Source: Bimuria novae-zelandiae CBS 107.79 (lineage: Eukaryota; Ascomycota; Dothideomycetes; Pleosporales; Didymosphaeriaceae). From it: 64,000 nucleotides of DNA. Every line of letters begins with the position of its first letter. The first letter of the stretch is position 1. Shown here one piece after another: positions 12,801 through 24,266 of the stretch. Where the stretch lies: the NCBI GenBank assembly GCA_010015655.1, contig ML976696.1:1-64000 (forward strand). The letters run 5' to 3'. The notes under the pieces were generated by a model, which searched no databases, had not been told where the DNA came from, and worked only from the letters and a program-made list of their open reading frames with translations. The position numbers and the translations under genes are program-made.

Positions 12801-14563
12801 ATGCGGCGATTTTTGGCGCTAGGCGCGTTGGCGAATATCTCTATGCTTTTATAACTTTAATAAACGTTAAGCAAGGCTAAAATAGCGGATCTAGCTTTCT
12901 TAATAACTAGCGACTTCACAGGAGCTAATTACCGCCTAAACTAAAGTTTATACACTAGCTAAAATATCACCGATTCGGCAAGCAGTTTATAGAGGCTGTT
13001 TAACAAGAGTATCGCCAGGTGTGGAACAAGGGCTGTTTCCGCAAGATAAAGATAACTAGAAAGATAGTAGCTAAGCAAGGTATTAAGGTGCTCCCGCTTA
13101 TATAGGTATTTAATTACAAGTTTAATAAGGACGGCTATCTTTACAAGTTTAAGGCGCGGCTTGTTATACGAGGAGACCTTAAGGAGTAGTATAAAGACAC
13201 TTACGCAGCGACGCTGGCAGCATAAAGTTTTTAGGCCCTACTAGTAATTACTAATAAGTTCGACCTAGAGCTTTGGCAGTATAACGCGCCTAACGCTTTC
13301 TTAAACGCCCTACTTAATCGCAAGCTCTTAGTAGAGACCCTAGACGTCTTTAGTAACGATAGCGAGTTCCTAGAGGTCTTGCGCGCTCTATATAGTTTAA
13401 AGGAGTTAGCACTGCTCTAGTATAAAGATTTCCGTTACATAGTTAAGAAATTAGGCCTTAAGCGTGTCCCAGGGTTCCCATGCTTGTATACAAATAATTA
13501 CCTTATATTATTTGTCTTTGTTAATAATATTATAATCGCCTATTATCGCAGTAACTAACGTTTGTTCGACAGCATTACTAGCAAGCTTGTTAAACACTAC
13601 AACTTAAAGATAATAGGAGAACTTACATAGTTCCTAGGCGTACAAGTACTTCGAGATAGGAAGTAGCGCAAGATTTAGTTATTATAGGATAAGTATATTA
13701 ATAAGGTCGCTTATTAATTTAATATAAAGCTAGAGGGCAAGACGCCAGAGGCTCTACTACTATAATACGCAAACAACTTGCAGGCTTCTATAAAGAAGCC
13801 TAATGCCAAACAACGGACGTATTACTAGTAATTAGTTAGCAGTTTAGCATATATTACTTACTAGACGCGTCCAGATGTTACGCGCTCGCATATTATTTTA
13901 GCATGTTACTTTACCAATCCTAGGCAGTTGCATGTATAGTACGCACTTAAGGTGTAGGTCTATCTCCTAGCAACAAAGTACTACGCTCTCTAGAGCAGTA
14001 GTGACAACAGCGACGGCGCCACTAAAATCCTCGCTAGAGGTAACCTCGATCCTGTCTTTTACAGAGCATCAGACGCGTCGTATGCGGACGTTATAGAGAC
14101 GCGCTAGAGTAGCCACGGCTATCTCTTCTTACTATATAATTTACTAGTTAATTAGAGATCTACGGTGCAAAGGACTATTAGCAAGTTAACAACAAAGATA
14201 GAGCTACTTGCTCTATTAACCGCTAGATTATAACTTTAGGAATAGTTACGCTTTTTTAAGGGGATTAGTTTTAAGCTAAATAAGACGCCGGTTATTATAT
14301 ATAACAACTAGTAGATAGTAGACATTGTTAACAAGCAGGAAGACCGCCTAAAAACGAGTATTAAACACGTAGATATACACTAAATGTGGATCTGTTAAGA
14401 AGTAGAGGCAGGATAACTCCATGTAAGATAGGTGCTAATAACTAAGATGCTAGCAGACGGGCTTACGAAGTTACTCTTAAAGCAGAAACATGCGGAGTTT
14501 GTAAGGCAGCTCCATCTCGTGGATCTCCGTGGACGATTTGTCAGGAAAAACGTTAAGTAAAAA
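9803..14563 (+). pseudogene. Copia gag-pol remainder (integrase, RT, RNase H), degenerate
   Basis: Reading through stops: integrase region about 11320-11950 (YVVDKYSKKNEVEI, SLYNKLGIRLEL); RT about 13010-13560 (NAPNAFLNALL, FVFVNNIIIAYY); RNase H about 14270-14540 (KTSIKHVDIH, ADGLTKLLLKQKHAEFV). The RT active-site region reads FVNN in place of the usual Asp pair. Most stops are TAG/TAA. Confidence 0.88.
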
Positions 14564-14666
14564 GCTTAACACTATGAAATCTGGCGATAGCCACTTTTGC
14601 GGGTACGTCTACGGCTTTATATACGGGGCGATCGCCCCTCCAGCATGTGGGAGGTGCGAGGGGGTG

Positions 14667-14863
14667 TGTGAGGTTTAATATTTGCCACTGAGCTGATGGC
14701 TTATTTTCCTTTTGTTTGTTTTTAATGTTTGCCACCGAGCTGATGGCTTATTTTCCTTTTGTTTGCTGTTTGCCAGTTATCTAGGATGTTTGCGCCTGGG
14801 TATATAGGAGATAGCTTACCTCTAGAGGCAGACGGGGGATATACATTAGTTATTTGGTTCATA
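14667..14863 (+). repeat. Copia 3' LTR
   Basis: Same length and ends as the 5' LTR, preceded by a purine tract and followed by the CTAAT duplication. Confidence 0.9.
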
Positions 14864-15826
14864 CTAATAGTAACATAGAAATTATAAACTAGTACCTTAA
14901 CCAGCGCCTTCGCCTATTTATTAACTACTACTAGGATAACTGGTCTGACCTACTGCCCTGCATAGACTGAGCCCAGGCTATACTGCCTCATGAGACTACA
15001 GGCCTCTCGCCGTACGAGATCGAGTTCGGACATCAGCCTACACACCACTGGGACTGGGAAGAGCGGACAAAGACCTCGCCTATAGCCCGTGAGCAGATGT
15101 TCCAAGAGGAAGCGTAGAACTACGTAAAGGTTTAATATAACGCTATAAAGCGGGCTATAGAAATAGCTTAGAGAGGGATTGTTTATGCCTAGGAGCAACA
15201 AGCACGTTAAGCAAATAAGAAGTAATGTAAGCTAGATTTTAAAGTAGGTAATTAAGTCTATATTACGCTAAGAGGCTTTATAACTAACTAGCCTAGTTAG
15301 AAGCTTAACTAGCAGATGTACGGGCCCTACCTAATTATTGCTATAAAAGGATACTCCTACTAAGTTAAGCTTTTGCCGTATATGCACATGCACAATATCT
15401 TCCATGTAGACCGCCTACGGAAAGCCGCCACAGACACACTACTAGGTTAGATAGAGCCAGAAGAGGAGCTAATAGAGGTTAATAGTAACCTAGAATAGTA
15501 AGTAGAGAAGATCTTTAATAGCCGTATCTACTAAGGATATTTATAATACAAAGTCTCCTAGACTACCTATAATCTTAACCCTACCTGGTACAACGCCCGA
15601 GGCTTTATTAGGGCACTATATAAGGTAAAGGAGTATTATAACGCATACCTAGATAAAGCGGGGCTGCTACTATAACTAGACATCTGGCTGTAAGCGTATA
15701 AGGCTAGCACCTATCTAGAGATAATAGAGGAAGATAATAAAGCTGCGGTTATACTAGCATAAAGCAAGACACGAAGGAGATAATACGACGGACTTAAAGG
15801 ACTGCGCCTACCTTAGAGGGGGGTGA

Positions 15827-16095
15827 TGTAACAGCCTGGCATGCTGGCAGGATATATGACCTCGCGTAAGAGGCGCGACTGCCTTACGCCTGGGTGTAGT
15901 TGCCTTACGCCTGGGCGCAGCTACCCACGCACCTAGTGTAGCTATCTTAGATAAATAGATATTCTGTGCCGAGCGGCAGCGTATAAAAGCGCCGCAGGCC
16001 TGTGTACCTACAGTCTCCTCATCTTAGTGTAGCTGAAATAGAGCTAACCTACCTTATCTACTCTCTTGATGCAGGAGCCCGTGCCCGTCCTTATA
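15827..16095 (+). repeat. G1 3' LTR
   Basis: 269 bp. It differs from the 5' LTR mainly by a 21-bp tandem duplication (TTACGCCTGGG occurs twice) and some C-to-T or G-to-A changes. It is preceded by the purine tract AGAGGGGGGTGA and followed by GTAGG. Confidence 0.9.
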
Positions 16096-16100
16096 GTAGG

Positions 16101-16531
16101 TCTCTTTCTATTTTATTTATTATATATACTAAGTCTTAAAGCCTTATTAGATTATTACTAAAATATTATTTTATTAACTTTAAGCGCGCGCGTGTCGCGA
16201 TTACTAGTACTTTTATTTTTAATTTTACTTTTATTAAAGCCTTAAATCTCTTTTCTATTATTATCTTTATTATTCTAATAGTCTCCGTATATCCTACGCT
16301 ATACGATTTTAGTTACTTAGGTATAGGTATTATATTAAAGAGATTATTATCCTAGATAGTATAGAGATTTGGCAGTAACAGGCGATGGCTAGCAGCGTTA
16401 GCGGCAAGTATAAAAGTAACTAGGATAGATTCTATAGGCATAAAAGTAGGCGCGTTAACAGGTATAAGTTAATAGGCCCTCTACCTTTAGCATAAAATAA
16501 CTAGTTTAGTATTATTTTATTATTAGCTAAG
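16101..16531. repeat. RIP-mutated unclassified repeat, right part
   Basis: Continuation of the repeat that G1 split. It is AT-rich with no recognisable product. It ends with CTAAG, which is duplicated by the following solo LTR. Confidence 0.45.
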
Positions 16532-16798
16532 TGTGACGATCGTGGGACTTGCTGTGATCTGGGCATCGTCACAAGGGCGATGGATGGCAGCTGCCACGCT
16601 GTGATGGCAGCTGCTACACTGAGATGGCAGCGGCTACACTGAGAAGGCAGTCGCAGCATTGAGATGGCAGTTACTAGATAGCGGAAGACTATATGCCGTC
16701 TACTCGGCCCTCTTGATCCCTTTCTCTTCTTTAGCTTTGTGTCTTTGTACATAGCGCCAATCTATCAGCCGCAAGGCTATATCTTGCTGGCCGTTACA
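16532..16798. mobile_element. Solo LTR with five 20-bp tandem repeats
   Basis: Starts TGTGACGATCG, ends CCGTTACA, and is flanked by CTAAG (16527-16531, 16799-16803). Units beginning GATGGCAG or GAAGGCAG start at 16583, 16603, 16623, 16643 and 16663. It is not RIP-mutated, unlike its surroundings. A short minus-strand ORF across it is not a gene. Confidence 0.85.
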
Positions 16799-16803
16799 CT
16801 AAG

Positions 16804-17607
16804 TACTAGATCTTATAACTCTCTAGCGTTAACTTTATTTTAATTATAATAATCTCTTCAGCATAGCTTATAAATTTAATAATTACTTATTAACGTAAAG
16901 GTGCTACCTAAATATTTAATACTAAAAGAAGCGCTAGAGGAGCGTCTTTAAGAGATTCTAGATGCGCTTAAATAGAGTTATAAAGACCTAATCTGGCTGC
17001 GTAAAGTATAGGTATCTGTCTAGCTACTCCCATCGCGACTGCGACATGTACTCGTTGATTTTGGATATAGGCGCAGATTTGTGGAGTCGACTCCAGTACT
17101 CTACTAGCGAGGGCTCCTTATGGATGGCTATATAGATAATAATTGCAAAGTACGTATAGAGCTTTATTAGTAATGTAGGCTTCTAGCGGCGCGCTGCTAG
17201 TGTTAACAGTTAGCCTACCTCTACGTGCTTAACATGCTAATTTATATAGTATATAACTTAGTTAAGGACATTAGTATTAAAAGAAAGATTAAATAAGGTA
17301 ACTAGAGACTTAATATTAGTATCTTTAGGAATTTAAATCTTACTAAATTTATATAAGTTGTTAATTAAAAAAAGTTACTATTTAGATGGCAGCACGCGTA
17401 GTAGATTTAGTAAAATACTAGCTTTTTTATTATATTTTGTATATCTAACTAAGTTAGTGTTATTACTAGGTAGACCTATAGCTCTAGGCATGTTTATATA
17501 CATTAGTAATTATTAATATAGTTGGCTTTACTTAGTAAATTAAAATTATTAAAATTATAATAGATTTAGTGTTGCCAAGTAACTATTATCTAATTAGCCT
17601 ACTTAAG
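16804..17607. other. RIP-mutated DNA, no gene seen
   Basis: AT-rich with frequent TA steps. A patch at 17020-17130 has more normal composition. No domain is recognisable in any frame. Confidence 0.5.
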
Positions 17608-17689
17608 GTGGTCCGTGTGCGGCAGATGTTGACGGTGCATGGGATAGCTCTATCCCATGCACCGTCAACATCTGCCGCACACGGACCAC
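17608..17689. repeat. Perfect palindrome, 40-bp arms, 2-nt loop
   Basis: The left arm 17608-17647 begins GTGGTCCGTGTGCGG and ends GCATGGGATAG. The right arm 17650-17689 is its exact reverse complement; only CT lies between. The arms are GC-rich and free of RIP-type changes although AT-rich mutated DNA lies directly to the left. Confidence 0.95.
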
Positions 17690-18060
17690 GTCTTGATGGC
17701 CAATCGGAGACTTTCGCCTCAGCTGCCTAAACACCAAAAGAAATCCGATTTGGGTGTGGATTTGTATGGAGACTTCATTTATGTTGGTTTCGAGATAACT
17801 TTACATAATAGATGAGCTTGCTTTTGTATCTGTTGACTTGGCTGTTCGTGTGCGCCATAGATGCTCCTGCCAGCACTCAGGAGAGATTTCTGGCCTACAT
17901 AAAGGCAGACGGCAGAGCGTGCAGCCATATAAGGAGCGCAGAGTACGCTGAGGTCTCTTGCAATTGCCAAAAGTAGGCTAGAGAGGTGTTTTGTAATGTA
18001 GAGACTTGTACTTTTAACGCCTAGATTTAGCACAAGCAAGACAAGTTTTTTCTTTTATAT
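17690..18060. other. Unmutated non-repeat island beside the palindrome
   Basis: Normal composition with CpA and TpG retained. The longest frame (17779-18039, minus) lacks any family resemblance. It may be a captured fragment of host sequence. Confidence 0.4.
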
Positions 18061-19550
18061 ATAGTCGTATAGTCTTATAATAGCTCTTCTTATTAATAGA
18101 GGCGTACTTAGCAGCGTTATTAAGACTTTAATATTTACTAAATTTATTATAAAGTCGTCCTCCGCGCTTAAATCGCTACTTAATAAAAATTTATAGAAAC
18201 TTCTTATAACCGCTATATTTAATAAAGTTAGTAGAGGAGTATAAGGAGGATCTATTATAGTTATTAAGTATTAGTTTTAGTAGAAAGTATTAAAATGGCT
18301 TTTATATATTACGCTTAACCTACTAAATAAAGTAGTAGCTTTTTACTTTATTATAGCAATATATTGTATTCTTATACGTATTATAGTTATTTATTATCTT
18401 AAGTATGGTTAGTAACTTAACAGACTTACTACTAAAGGATTTCTTAAAAATCTTTTTATTATTTTAAGCTAACTTAGAGTGCTAACAAAGCTTTATAATA
18501 ACTTATGTAGTTAAGTAATAACTTTTATTAGTTTAGTCTTAGTATAGTATTAAAGATAGAAACTTACGCTTAATAATAGTAAAGATAAAAAAATAACTTG
18601 ATTATCTTTTTACGCTACCTATAAGACTTACTAACTCTTTAATAGTACTTAATATATATCTCTTTACTCTATTTTACACGTAAACTATAACGTACATGTA
18701 TAACGAGTTATTCTTATAGTAAAAATATATAGGAACTAATAAATTACCTAGGAAACTATTAGTAGATAATTAAACGCTACTATAATTAACTTACCTAAAA
18801 CTTAGAATAGTTAGAGCGGTAAAATTAATCTAATAAGCTAAAAGTAGCCTATATAGCAGGTAAATGTTTAACTAAGGCATCTATAGCAGGATAATTTACT
18901 ATCTTAGTATTTACTATCTCTTCCTTAGTAGCTAAATTAAATATAAGATATAACGTCTTTTTACGCGTACGCTCTTTAGCTTACGCTAATATTTTCTTAT
19001 ATTTTAATAAATAAGAGATAATAATAGCTAATTTTTTTTTATCTTCTTCCTATACTCCTCTTGTGTCTTATTTAAGATAACTAAGATATGTTAACGCATA
19101 GATAGCTAAGACGAATACATTTAGCATACTTTAAACCTAATTCTAGTATAACGTAGCACTCTTAACTTTTAAATTTATACTTAAAATAAGAGTGCTTAGT
19201 AATAAACTTAGTTTAAAGGATTTTATTATAAAATAGAGTTTACAAGTAGTGGAATTGACAGGTATATTAGCTAATATTATACTTATAAATATAAGATTAG
19301 GGTCACGCTTATATAAAAAAGGTAAAACTAAATACGTTATTCAAGGATATATCTTAAAAGGGAGGAGATAATATTAGGATCTAAGATTAAAAAAGGCTAT
19401 GCTAGTTTTATATTTAATTTCTTATATTATTTACTAAGAATAACTAGTTTTTAGTAACTACGCCGCAGGGTGCTAAGTCACGTAACTACTCTCTAGAGAG
19501 CGCTCGCTAATAAGCAGAAATAAGCTAAGTATATAGAAACGTAAATAACG
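18061..19550. repeat. RIP-mutated repeat DNA, no gene seen
   Basis: TA-rich throughout. 18404-18650 matches about 3581-3830 in direct orientation. No product is recognisable. Confidence 0.5.
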
Positions 19551-19625
19551 TACTCTACAAGCGAGTGACCGACACAAACGAGTGACCGGAAATGCCAAGA
19601 CCCTATTAAAACGTACTATCACCTA

Positions 19626-21514
19626 CTCGCCCCACACGCCAACCGGAGGTTGGCCCTGCGCAGCCCAACGTAACTTCGTAGCCTAACGTAACTTTATATA
19701 GAGAATTAAAATTAATCTAGTCTTTTGACAGCGTAGACTTCAATTATATAGGCTAATATACAGTGGAGTTAGTGTAGCAAGTAGGGCAGGATCTACAGTC
19801 ATCTCTCTAAGAGATAGGACCTATTAGGGCTAATTTTATAGGCTCTGCAAGTGGGCGTCCTTATACGTTTTTATAGCCTTTTAAGTAACTTTTTAAGCCT
19901 TAAGCTCTATACGTTAATTAATTACTTATCGCGCTGCTTTTACGGTCACTACGCTACCTTTTTATACTAGCCTTTTATCTTTAATCTACCTTTTTTAGCG
20001 TTGTTAAGCTGCTGCGGTAATATCTATAAGGTCGCGCTAGGCCAGCGCGAGACTATCGATTAGCAATTGCGAGCTTTCTAGGAATTTTGTAAGCCTCCTA
20101 CTTGATATATTGCTTCTCTCTAGGGCGCGCGACATTTTTTGATGCTGCCGTTGATATGCTGTAGGTGTATTGGCGATAGGGCTTGAATTAACAGCGGATA
20201 GAACTGATGGGGATGGCGTCTGGATAGGTGCTGGCAGCTTTATGTAAACAAGCTCTGGATTAAATGGAAAGATCCTAGCTTTCTCTTAGGCGCTTAGGAT
20301 TGTGCTGCGCTTGAATGTATCTATCCTGATCCTATGGATCGCATGTAGAAATTCGACTTTGTTAAAGTCTGTGTAGCTAGTTCGAGTGGCTATCTCTATA
20401 GCCTTTTTATAATTCTGCTTTAATAGCTAAAAACAGATAACGTCTAGAGGCTGCAGATAATGTAATAAATATAGTAATAGTAAGAAGGGGAGTATCTTAT
20501 AATTATCGCAGAACTATATAAACTTAATAGTAAGGTGGCTACTAAATCTATTAAATATAAGTAATTACTATACGCCTTTCTAGCGCGCGCGCGTTTGTAT
20601 TTTAAAGAACTTTAGCTATTTTATTAAGATAGAGTTATTAGCGTATCCTAATATTAATATAGCGATTATATAGCTATTAGGCAGCGCCGTATTTGTATAC
20701 TAGTAATAAAAGTAATTAACAGCCTGTATAACAAGCATAGGTTCGAGCACCTCTCTATTGCTAGAAATTAATTTAATACTCGTGATATAATTGCGCGACG
20801 TCTTTAACGCAGAGATATAGGGATAATTAAACTTTATAGTAATAATCTATTAATTACTACTAACGCCTATGCGGAAGCCAGTTTTGTCTATATTATAGGT
20901 GTCTAATAGGGTGACGCCGTAGGTGTATATCACCTTTTTAAGCTTAATAAAATAATAGCTGTAAGCTTTAAACGTCGCTATTGCTGTATAATTAATATGC
21001 TACGACTTCTGCTTTATGCGGCGATAGTCTGGATTTCTTAATAGCTATCGCGATGGCTAGTCCTTACTAAGTAAGGGAGCTTTGCCATCGGGGTGCGCGC
21101 GATTAAGGATATATTAAGTAGCACCTTTTAACTATAGTATAAAGTATAGCATGCTAATAGTGTTATAGCGACGTATATATAACTTTAGCGCTTCATCCTG
21201 GGTCTCTAAGAGTCGTAGATTCGTGCCGCTGCGGTTATAGTGGCTGATCCGGCCTCCAGCGCGCGCTTAAAGTCGCGAAACAGGCACGCTCTATTCGCGT
21301 GCTGCAGCTACAAAATTAGGTATTTCTAAGTTAGAAAAACTAGAGAAATAATTAAAGATACGCTACTTAATTTTATAGCTCTCGCCATAATATTTAGGCA
21401 TGGTTGTGGGTTGTTTATTAAGAAAATAGAAAAATCCGCGATAAAAAGTTACGTTAGGCTGCGAAGTTACGTTGGGCTGCGCAGGGCCAACCTCCGGTTG
21501 GCGTGTGGGGCGAG
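19626..21514 (-). mobile_element. Pogo-like DNA transposon nested in A
   Basis: The roughly 70-bp TIRs begin CTCGCCCCACACGCCAACCG and carry CCYAACGTAACTT twice, 18 bp apart; the arms differ at about one position. TA flanks both ends (19624-19625, 21515-21516). Minus-strand sequence about 20480-20150 reads like a DDE-1 transposase C-terminus (LQPLDV, then KKAIEIATRTSYTDFNKVEF), with stops. Orientation is from this segment. Confidence 0.85.
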
Positions 21515-21529
21515 TATAGTTTAACACGA

Positions 21530-23040
21530 TATCTTAACTACCTAATTAACTACTAAAATTAAAAGCAACTTAATTATAACTTATATTTTAAGCTATTAAA
21601 GGAGACGCGCTACTCCTAATTTTACGCGCTATAATAGTTTATAGTATTATTAAAAATATACTATAATAAATACACGCTAGAACTACTTTTTAATATAATT
21701 ATATACTTAACTTTATAAATCTCTTTTTATTAAAGGAGCAGGGAATTATTTAGTATATATTTAATTTAAATACGCGAGAATTTCCGCTCTAACTTACTAC
21801 TATTAAAGAGATAGCTAATTCTTTATTAGCTAAGTAGCGCCGCTAGCCTATTAGCTAAAACTGAACTATAAACTTTATAAAGCGCTTACTAGAGTTCTAA
21901 GTTAAGTTTAATTAAAAGTATAACTATAAGAGAGTCCTTTATAAAGATCCTAAGGTTATATAAGGCTAGTTCTAGCTTGTAAAGAATACTAAAGCCAAGT
22001 ATAGTATTCTAGATAAAGATACCTACAAATTTAATAAGACTAGCTTTATAATAGGCATAATATTAACTAGAGTAGTTATTATAGGCTCTAAGTATTAAGG
22101 CAGGCGAAAAAGCGTATAGTAAGATAATTAAAAGTAGACTATAGCTATCTAGGGCATTAATACGATAGGCTAGGTAATTCCACCCTTCCTTATCTTCTAA
22201 GGGAAGCACCACCTTTCTATCTAGTATAAAGAGAAGGGTCTACCTTATAATTAGGTTATTATAGTCTCTAAGAATAGCTAGATAATAAACGAGTTTAGTT
22301 TATAATAGCTAAAGCACTTTAACGTATATATAAAAAAGTATACTATTAGTAGCTATTAGTTACTTATTATTAATAGTTATAAGAGCTGTAACTCGCTTAA
22401 ATTCTAGTAATACTATAAGGATAATAAGATTATTACTTTTTATATATCTCTATATTTGTCACACCTCTTATAGCCACTAGATATAGGATGTTTCTTGCTA
22501 TTAAAGAAGGCATATAGGCGCCAAGCTATGAATCTAATACGTAACTATATTATGTATATTACTAAAATTAAGTTTTTATTTTACTTTATTACCACTTTTA
22601 AGGCTATAATTACTTAAAGTAATATATAAATTTTTTAAGGCGCTAGCCTAGTTTTTCTTAACCTAGAAGTAATAATATTAAAGCTTAATATTTACCTACG
22701 CATACTACTACTAGTAGCTAATAGTAGCCTATAGTAGTTATAGACGCCTAATAATACCCTAGAATTTAGATTATAATTAACCCTAGTAAAGGAGAGGATT
22801 TAAATACACCTAAATAGTTTCTTAATAAGCTTAGTTAAGGCCTTTAAAAAAATAATAAAAGGCGTAATAGTAGTTGCGTATAAGCTAGTATTAGCGTAAA
22901 AGTAGATTACTAAGCTTTAAGCTACTAATAAGGCCACTACGCGATAGAAATTATATAAAAAAAAGTAATTATAGTAGAAAGGAGTTCTTATAGCTATTAA
23001 TAGCTAGTAACTAGTTACCCTAAAGGACTTTATAGTGCGT
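21530..23040 (+). pseudogene. Element A transposase remnant
   Basis: Through stops, about 22130-22520 gives a DDE-1 catalytic region with PLDIGCFLLLKKAYRRQ (family: LQPLDVGCFGPLK). The 5' part is displaced by the nested element. Nothing is translatable. Confidence 0.65.
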
Positions 23041-23072
23041 AGTAATAAAAAAAAAGAAAAAAAAAGTATACG

Positions 23073-23325
23073 TGTTGAATGGGCTCTTTTAGCTAGCTAC
23101 TTATGGGATAAGCACTTAAGTAGTAAGAGTAAGAGTAGTGTACGGTGTGCACAGCGTACGGATGGTAGGGATGGGCAATAACATCTGGTTCTTGCTTGTC
23201 TTGTTCGTCGTACGGACGAAAAGGAGAATATGTACGTGTTCGCGCACGGCTGTTCGCGCACGTGCACGCGCATCCTTCTCGCGCGATAACTAGTATTCCG
23301 ACCGTAACGCTGCTGCGTACGGACA
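23073..23325. mobile_element. Solo LTR, family TGTTGAATGGGC, copy 1
   Basis: Starts TGTTGAATGGGCT, ends TGCGTACGGACA, flanked by ATACG (23068-23072, 23326-23330). A second copy lies at 44407-44661. It is inserted in element A and is not RIP-mutated. Confidence 0.88.
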
Positions 23326-23647
23326 ATACGCGCTAATAAAGGTAAATTAACTTAATAGCGCTATAGGCACTATAGTAAGATTAGGTATAATTTACGCACG
23401 TATAAAAAAGAAGTAAAAGTAGATTCTAAGTAAATTAGCTTATTATAATTTCTTATAACTATTTATGCGCGTTTTGTACTATCGTGTAGAGTGTACATTT
23501 TAATAGGGTCTTGGCATTTCCGGTCACTCGCTTGTGCCGGTCACTCGCTTGTGAAGTAGGTTATAAGCTTTTATATTTGTGTTTAACCTATTTATTAATT
23601 TTTTATTTGGATTTCACTTAGGCCCTTGTTAATTTGTTTATACTATA

Positions 23648-24124
23648 TGTTACGATCCCGAAGGATAGCGCAGGAATGAATCTCTATAGTGGACGAGGTG
23701 TCCAGGAAGGGACGCAGGTCGCACGGCACGAGGGCCATGGGGCAACACGCCGGACTAATGTATCACGTGATGACGCTCTGTCTTGGCGGACAGAGCGCCG
23801 ACACACCGACGCTCTGTAAGGGCCCATAGAGCGACTGCGCTCTGTGGGGAACGATAGAGCACCCAGGGACAAGGGAGGAAACAGACTGGTATATAGTGTG
23901 ACGATTCTCCTATGTTGTTTCCCTCCTTGTAGTCAACTCACATATCTTCTGTGCGAGTACGTTCTCCTATACAGACTAATAGTTATCTTACTTTATTATA
24001 AGATTAGATTGTCTAGCCTCGCGCTAAGTGTCGCATTAACTTGTACTATTAAATAATCCGTGAAGCACCACGATACCTTACCGCCCTAACCCGGATCGGA
24101 ACAAGGTGTGAGAGCCTCATAACA
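23648..24124. mobile_element. Solo LTR, family TGTTACGATCCCG
   Basis: 477 bp, ends TGTTACGATC and GCCTCATAACA, flanked by CTATA (23643-23647, 24125-24129). It contains CACGTG at 23764 and a cluster of GCTCTGT/ACAGAGC motifs at 23775-23852. A related LTR in reverse orientation is at 53834-55998. Confidence 0.88.
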
Positions 24125-24266
24125 CTATATATACTTTTAATACTAATATCCTATTAATAATCGTAAGCTATTAATAAATCCTTACCTATATTACTAACGC
24201 TCTTGCCTAAGAACCAACCCTAGACCCCTTTTAGACTAGCTATTCGTAGGGGCTTGACATCCGTTA
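24125..24266. other. AT-rich spacer, no gene seen
   Basis: Short RIP-mutated stretch between the solo LTR and the long inverted repeat of unit 1. Confidence 0.4.

Larger units (their letters stand above)
9236..14863 (+). mobile_element. Ty1/Copia LTR retrotransposon inserted in G1 integrase
   Basis: LTRs at 9236-9432 and 14667-14863 are 197 bp each, start TGTGAGG and end TTCATA. Flanks are CTAAT (9231-9235 and 14864-14868). The order gag, integrase, RT, RNase H is the Copia order. A purine tract (GAGGGGG) precedes the 3' LTR. The central 4.8 kb is heavily RIP-mutated, whereas about 550 bp at the left and 300 bp at the right are not. Confidence 0.93.
6150..15800 (+). pseudogene. G1 pol (protease, RT, RNase H, integrase, chromodomain), degenerate and split
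   Basis: Seen through many stops. The protease has LINIGASSYV near 6205-6240 (LIDTGAS in the family). RT includes FTKLDVWQAFYRIQLDKEAE near 7350 and YLDNILIYL near 7555, where the second catalytic Asp of YxDD has become Asn. RNase H has MEIDASDGVVAGVLS near 7990, and the integrase core runs 8880-9230 (for example NRGPQFI). Integrase stops at 9235, where Copia is inserted, and resumes at 14869 (GLSPYEIEFGHQP near 15005). A degraded chromodomain-like segment with FNSRIY and NPTWYNARGF lies near 15510-15610. It cannot be translated. Confidence 0.9.
3842..16095 (+). mobile_element. Ty3/Gypsy LTR retrotransposon G1, interrupted by a Copia element
   Basis: Both LTRs are present (3842-4089, 15827-16095) and the target duplication GTAGG flanks the element. 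The domain order protease, reverse transcriptase, RNase H, integrase, chromodomain-like end is the Ty3/Gypsy order. The body is saturated with in-frame TAG/TAA, as expected from RIP. Removing the Copia insertion (9236-14863 plus one CTAAT copy) leaves about 6.6 kb, a normal size. Unlike the other three Gypsy elements here, G1 has no opposite-strand accessory ORF. Confidence 0.92.
19553..23556 (+). mobile_element. Fot1/pogo-like DNA transposon A with two nested insertions
   Basis: The TIRs carry AAGCGAGTGACCG-type motifs twice, 17 bp apart, then AAATGCCAAGACCCTATTAAAA. The right end is the reverse complement. TA flanks both ends (19551-19552, 23557-23558). Removing the inner pogo element and the solo LTR with their duplications leaves 1855 bp, matching elements B (1858) and C (1852). 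The transposase on the plus strand is dead. Confidence 0.88.

Noticed and set aside
16583..16682. Possible CRISPR array
   Set aside because: Units are directly adjacent 20-bp tandem repeats in an LTR without spacers, and the genome is fungal.
17779..18039. 86-codon minus-strand ORF beside the palindrome
   Set aside because: No motif, no intron or start context; kept only as an unassigned island.
23093..23326. 77-codon minus-strand ORF
   Set aside because: Lies within a solo LTR with a clear target duplication.
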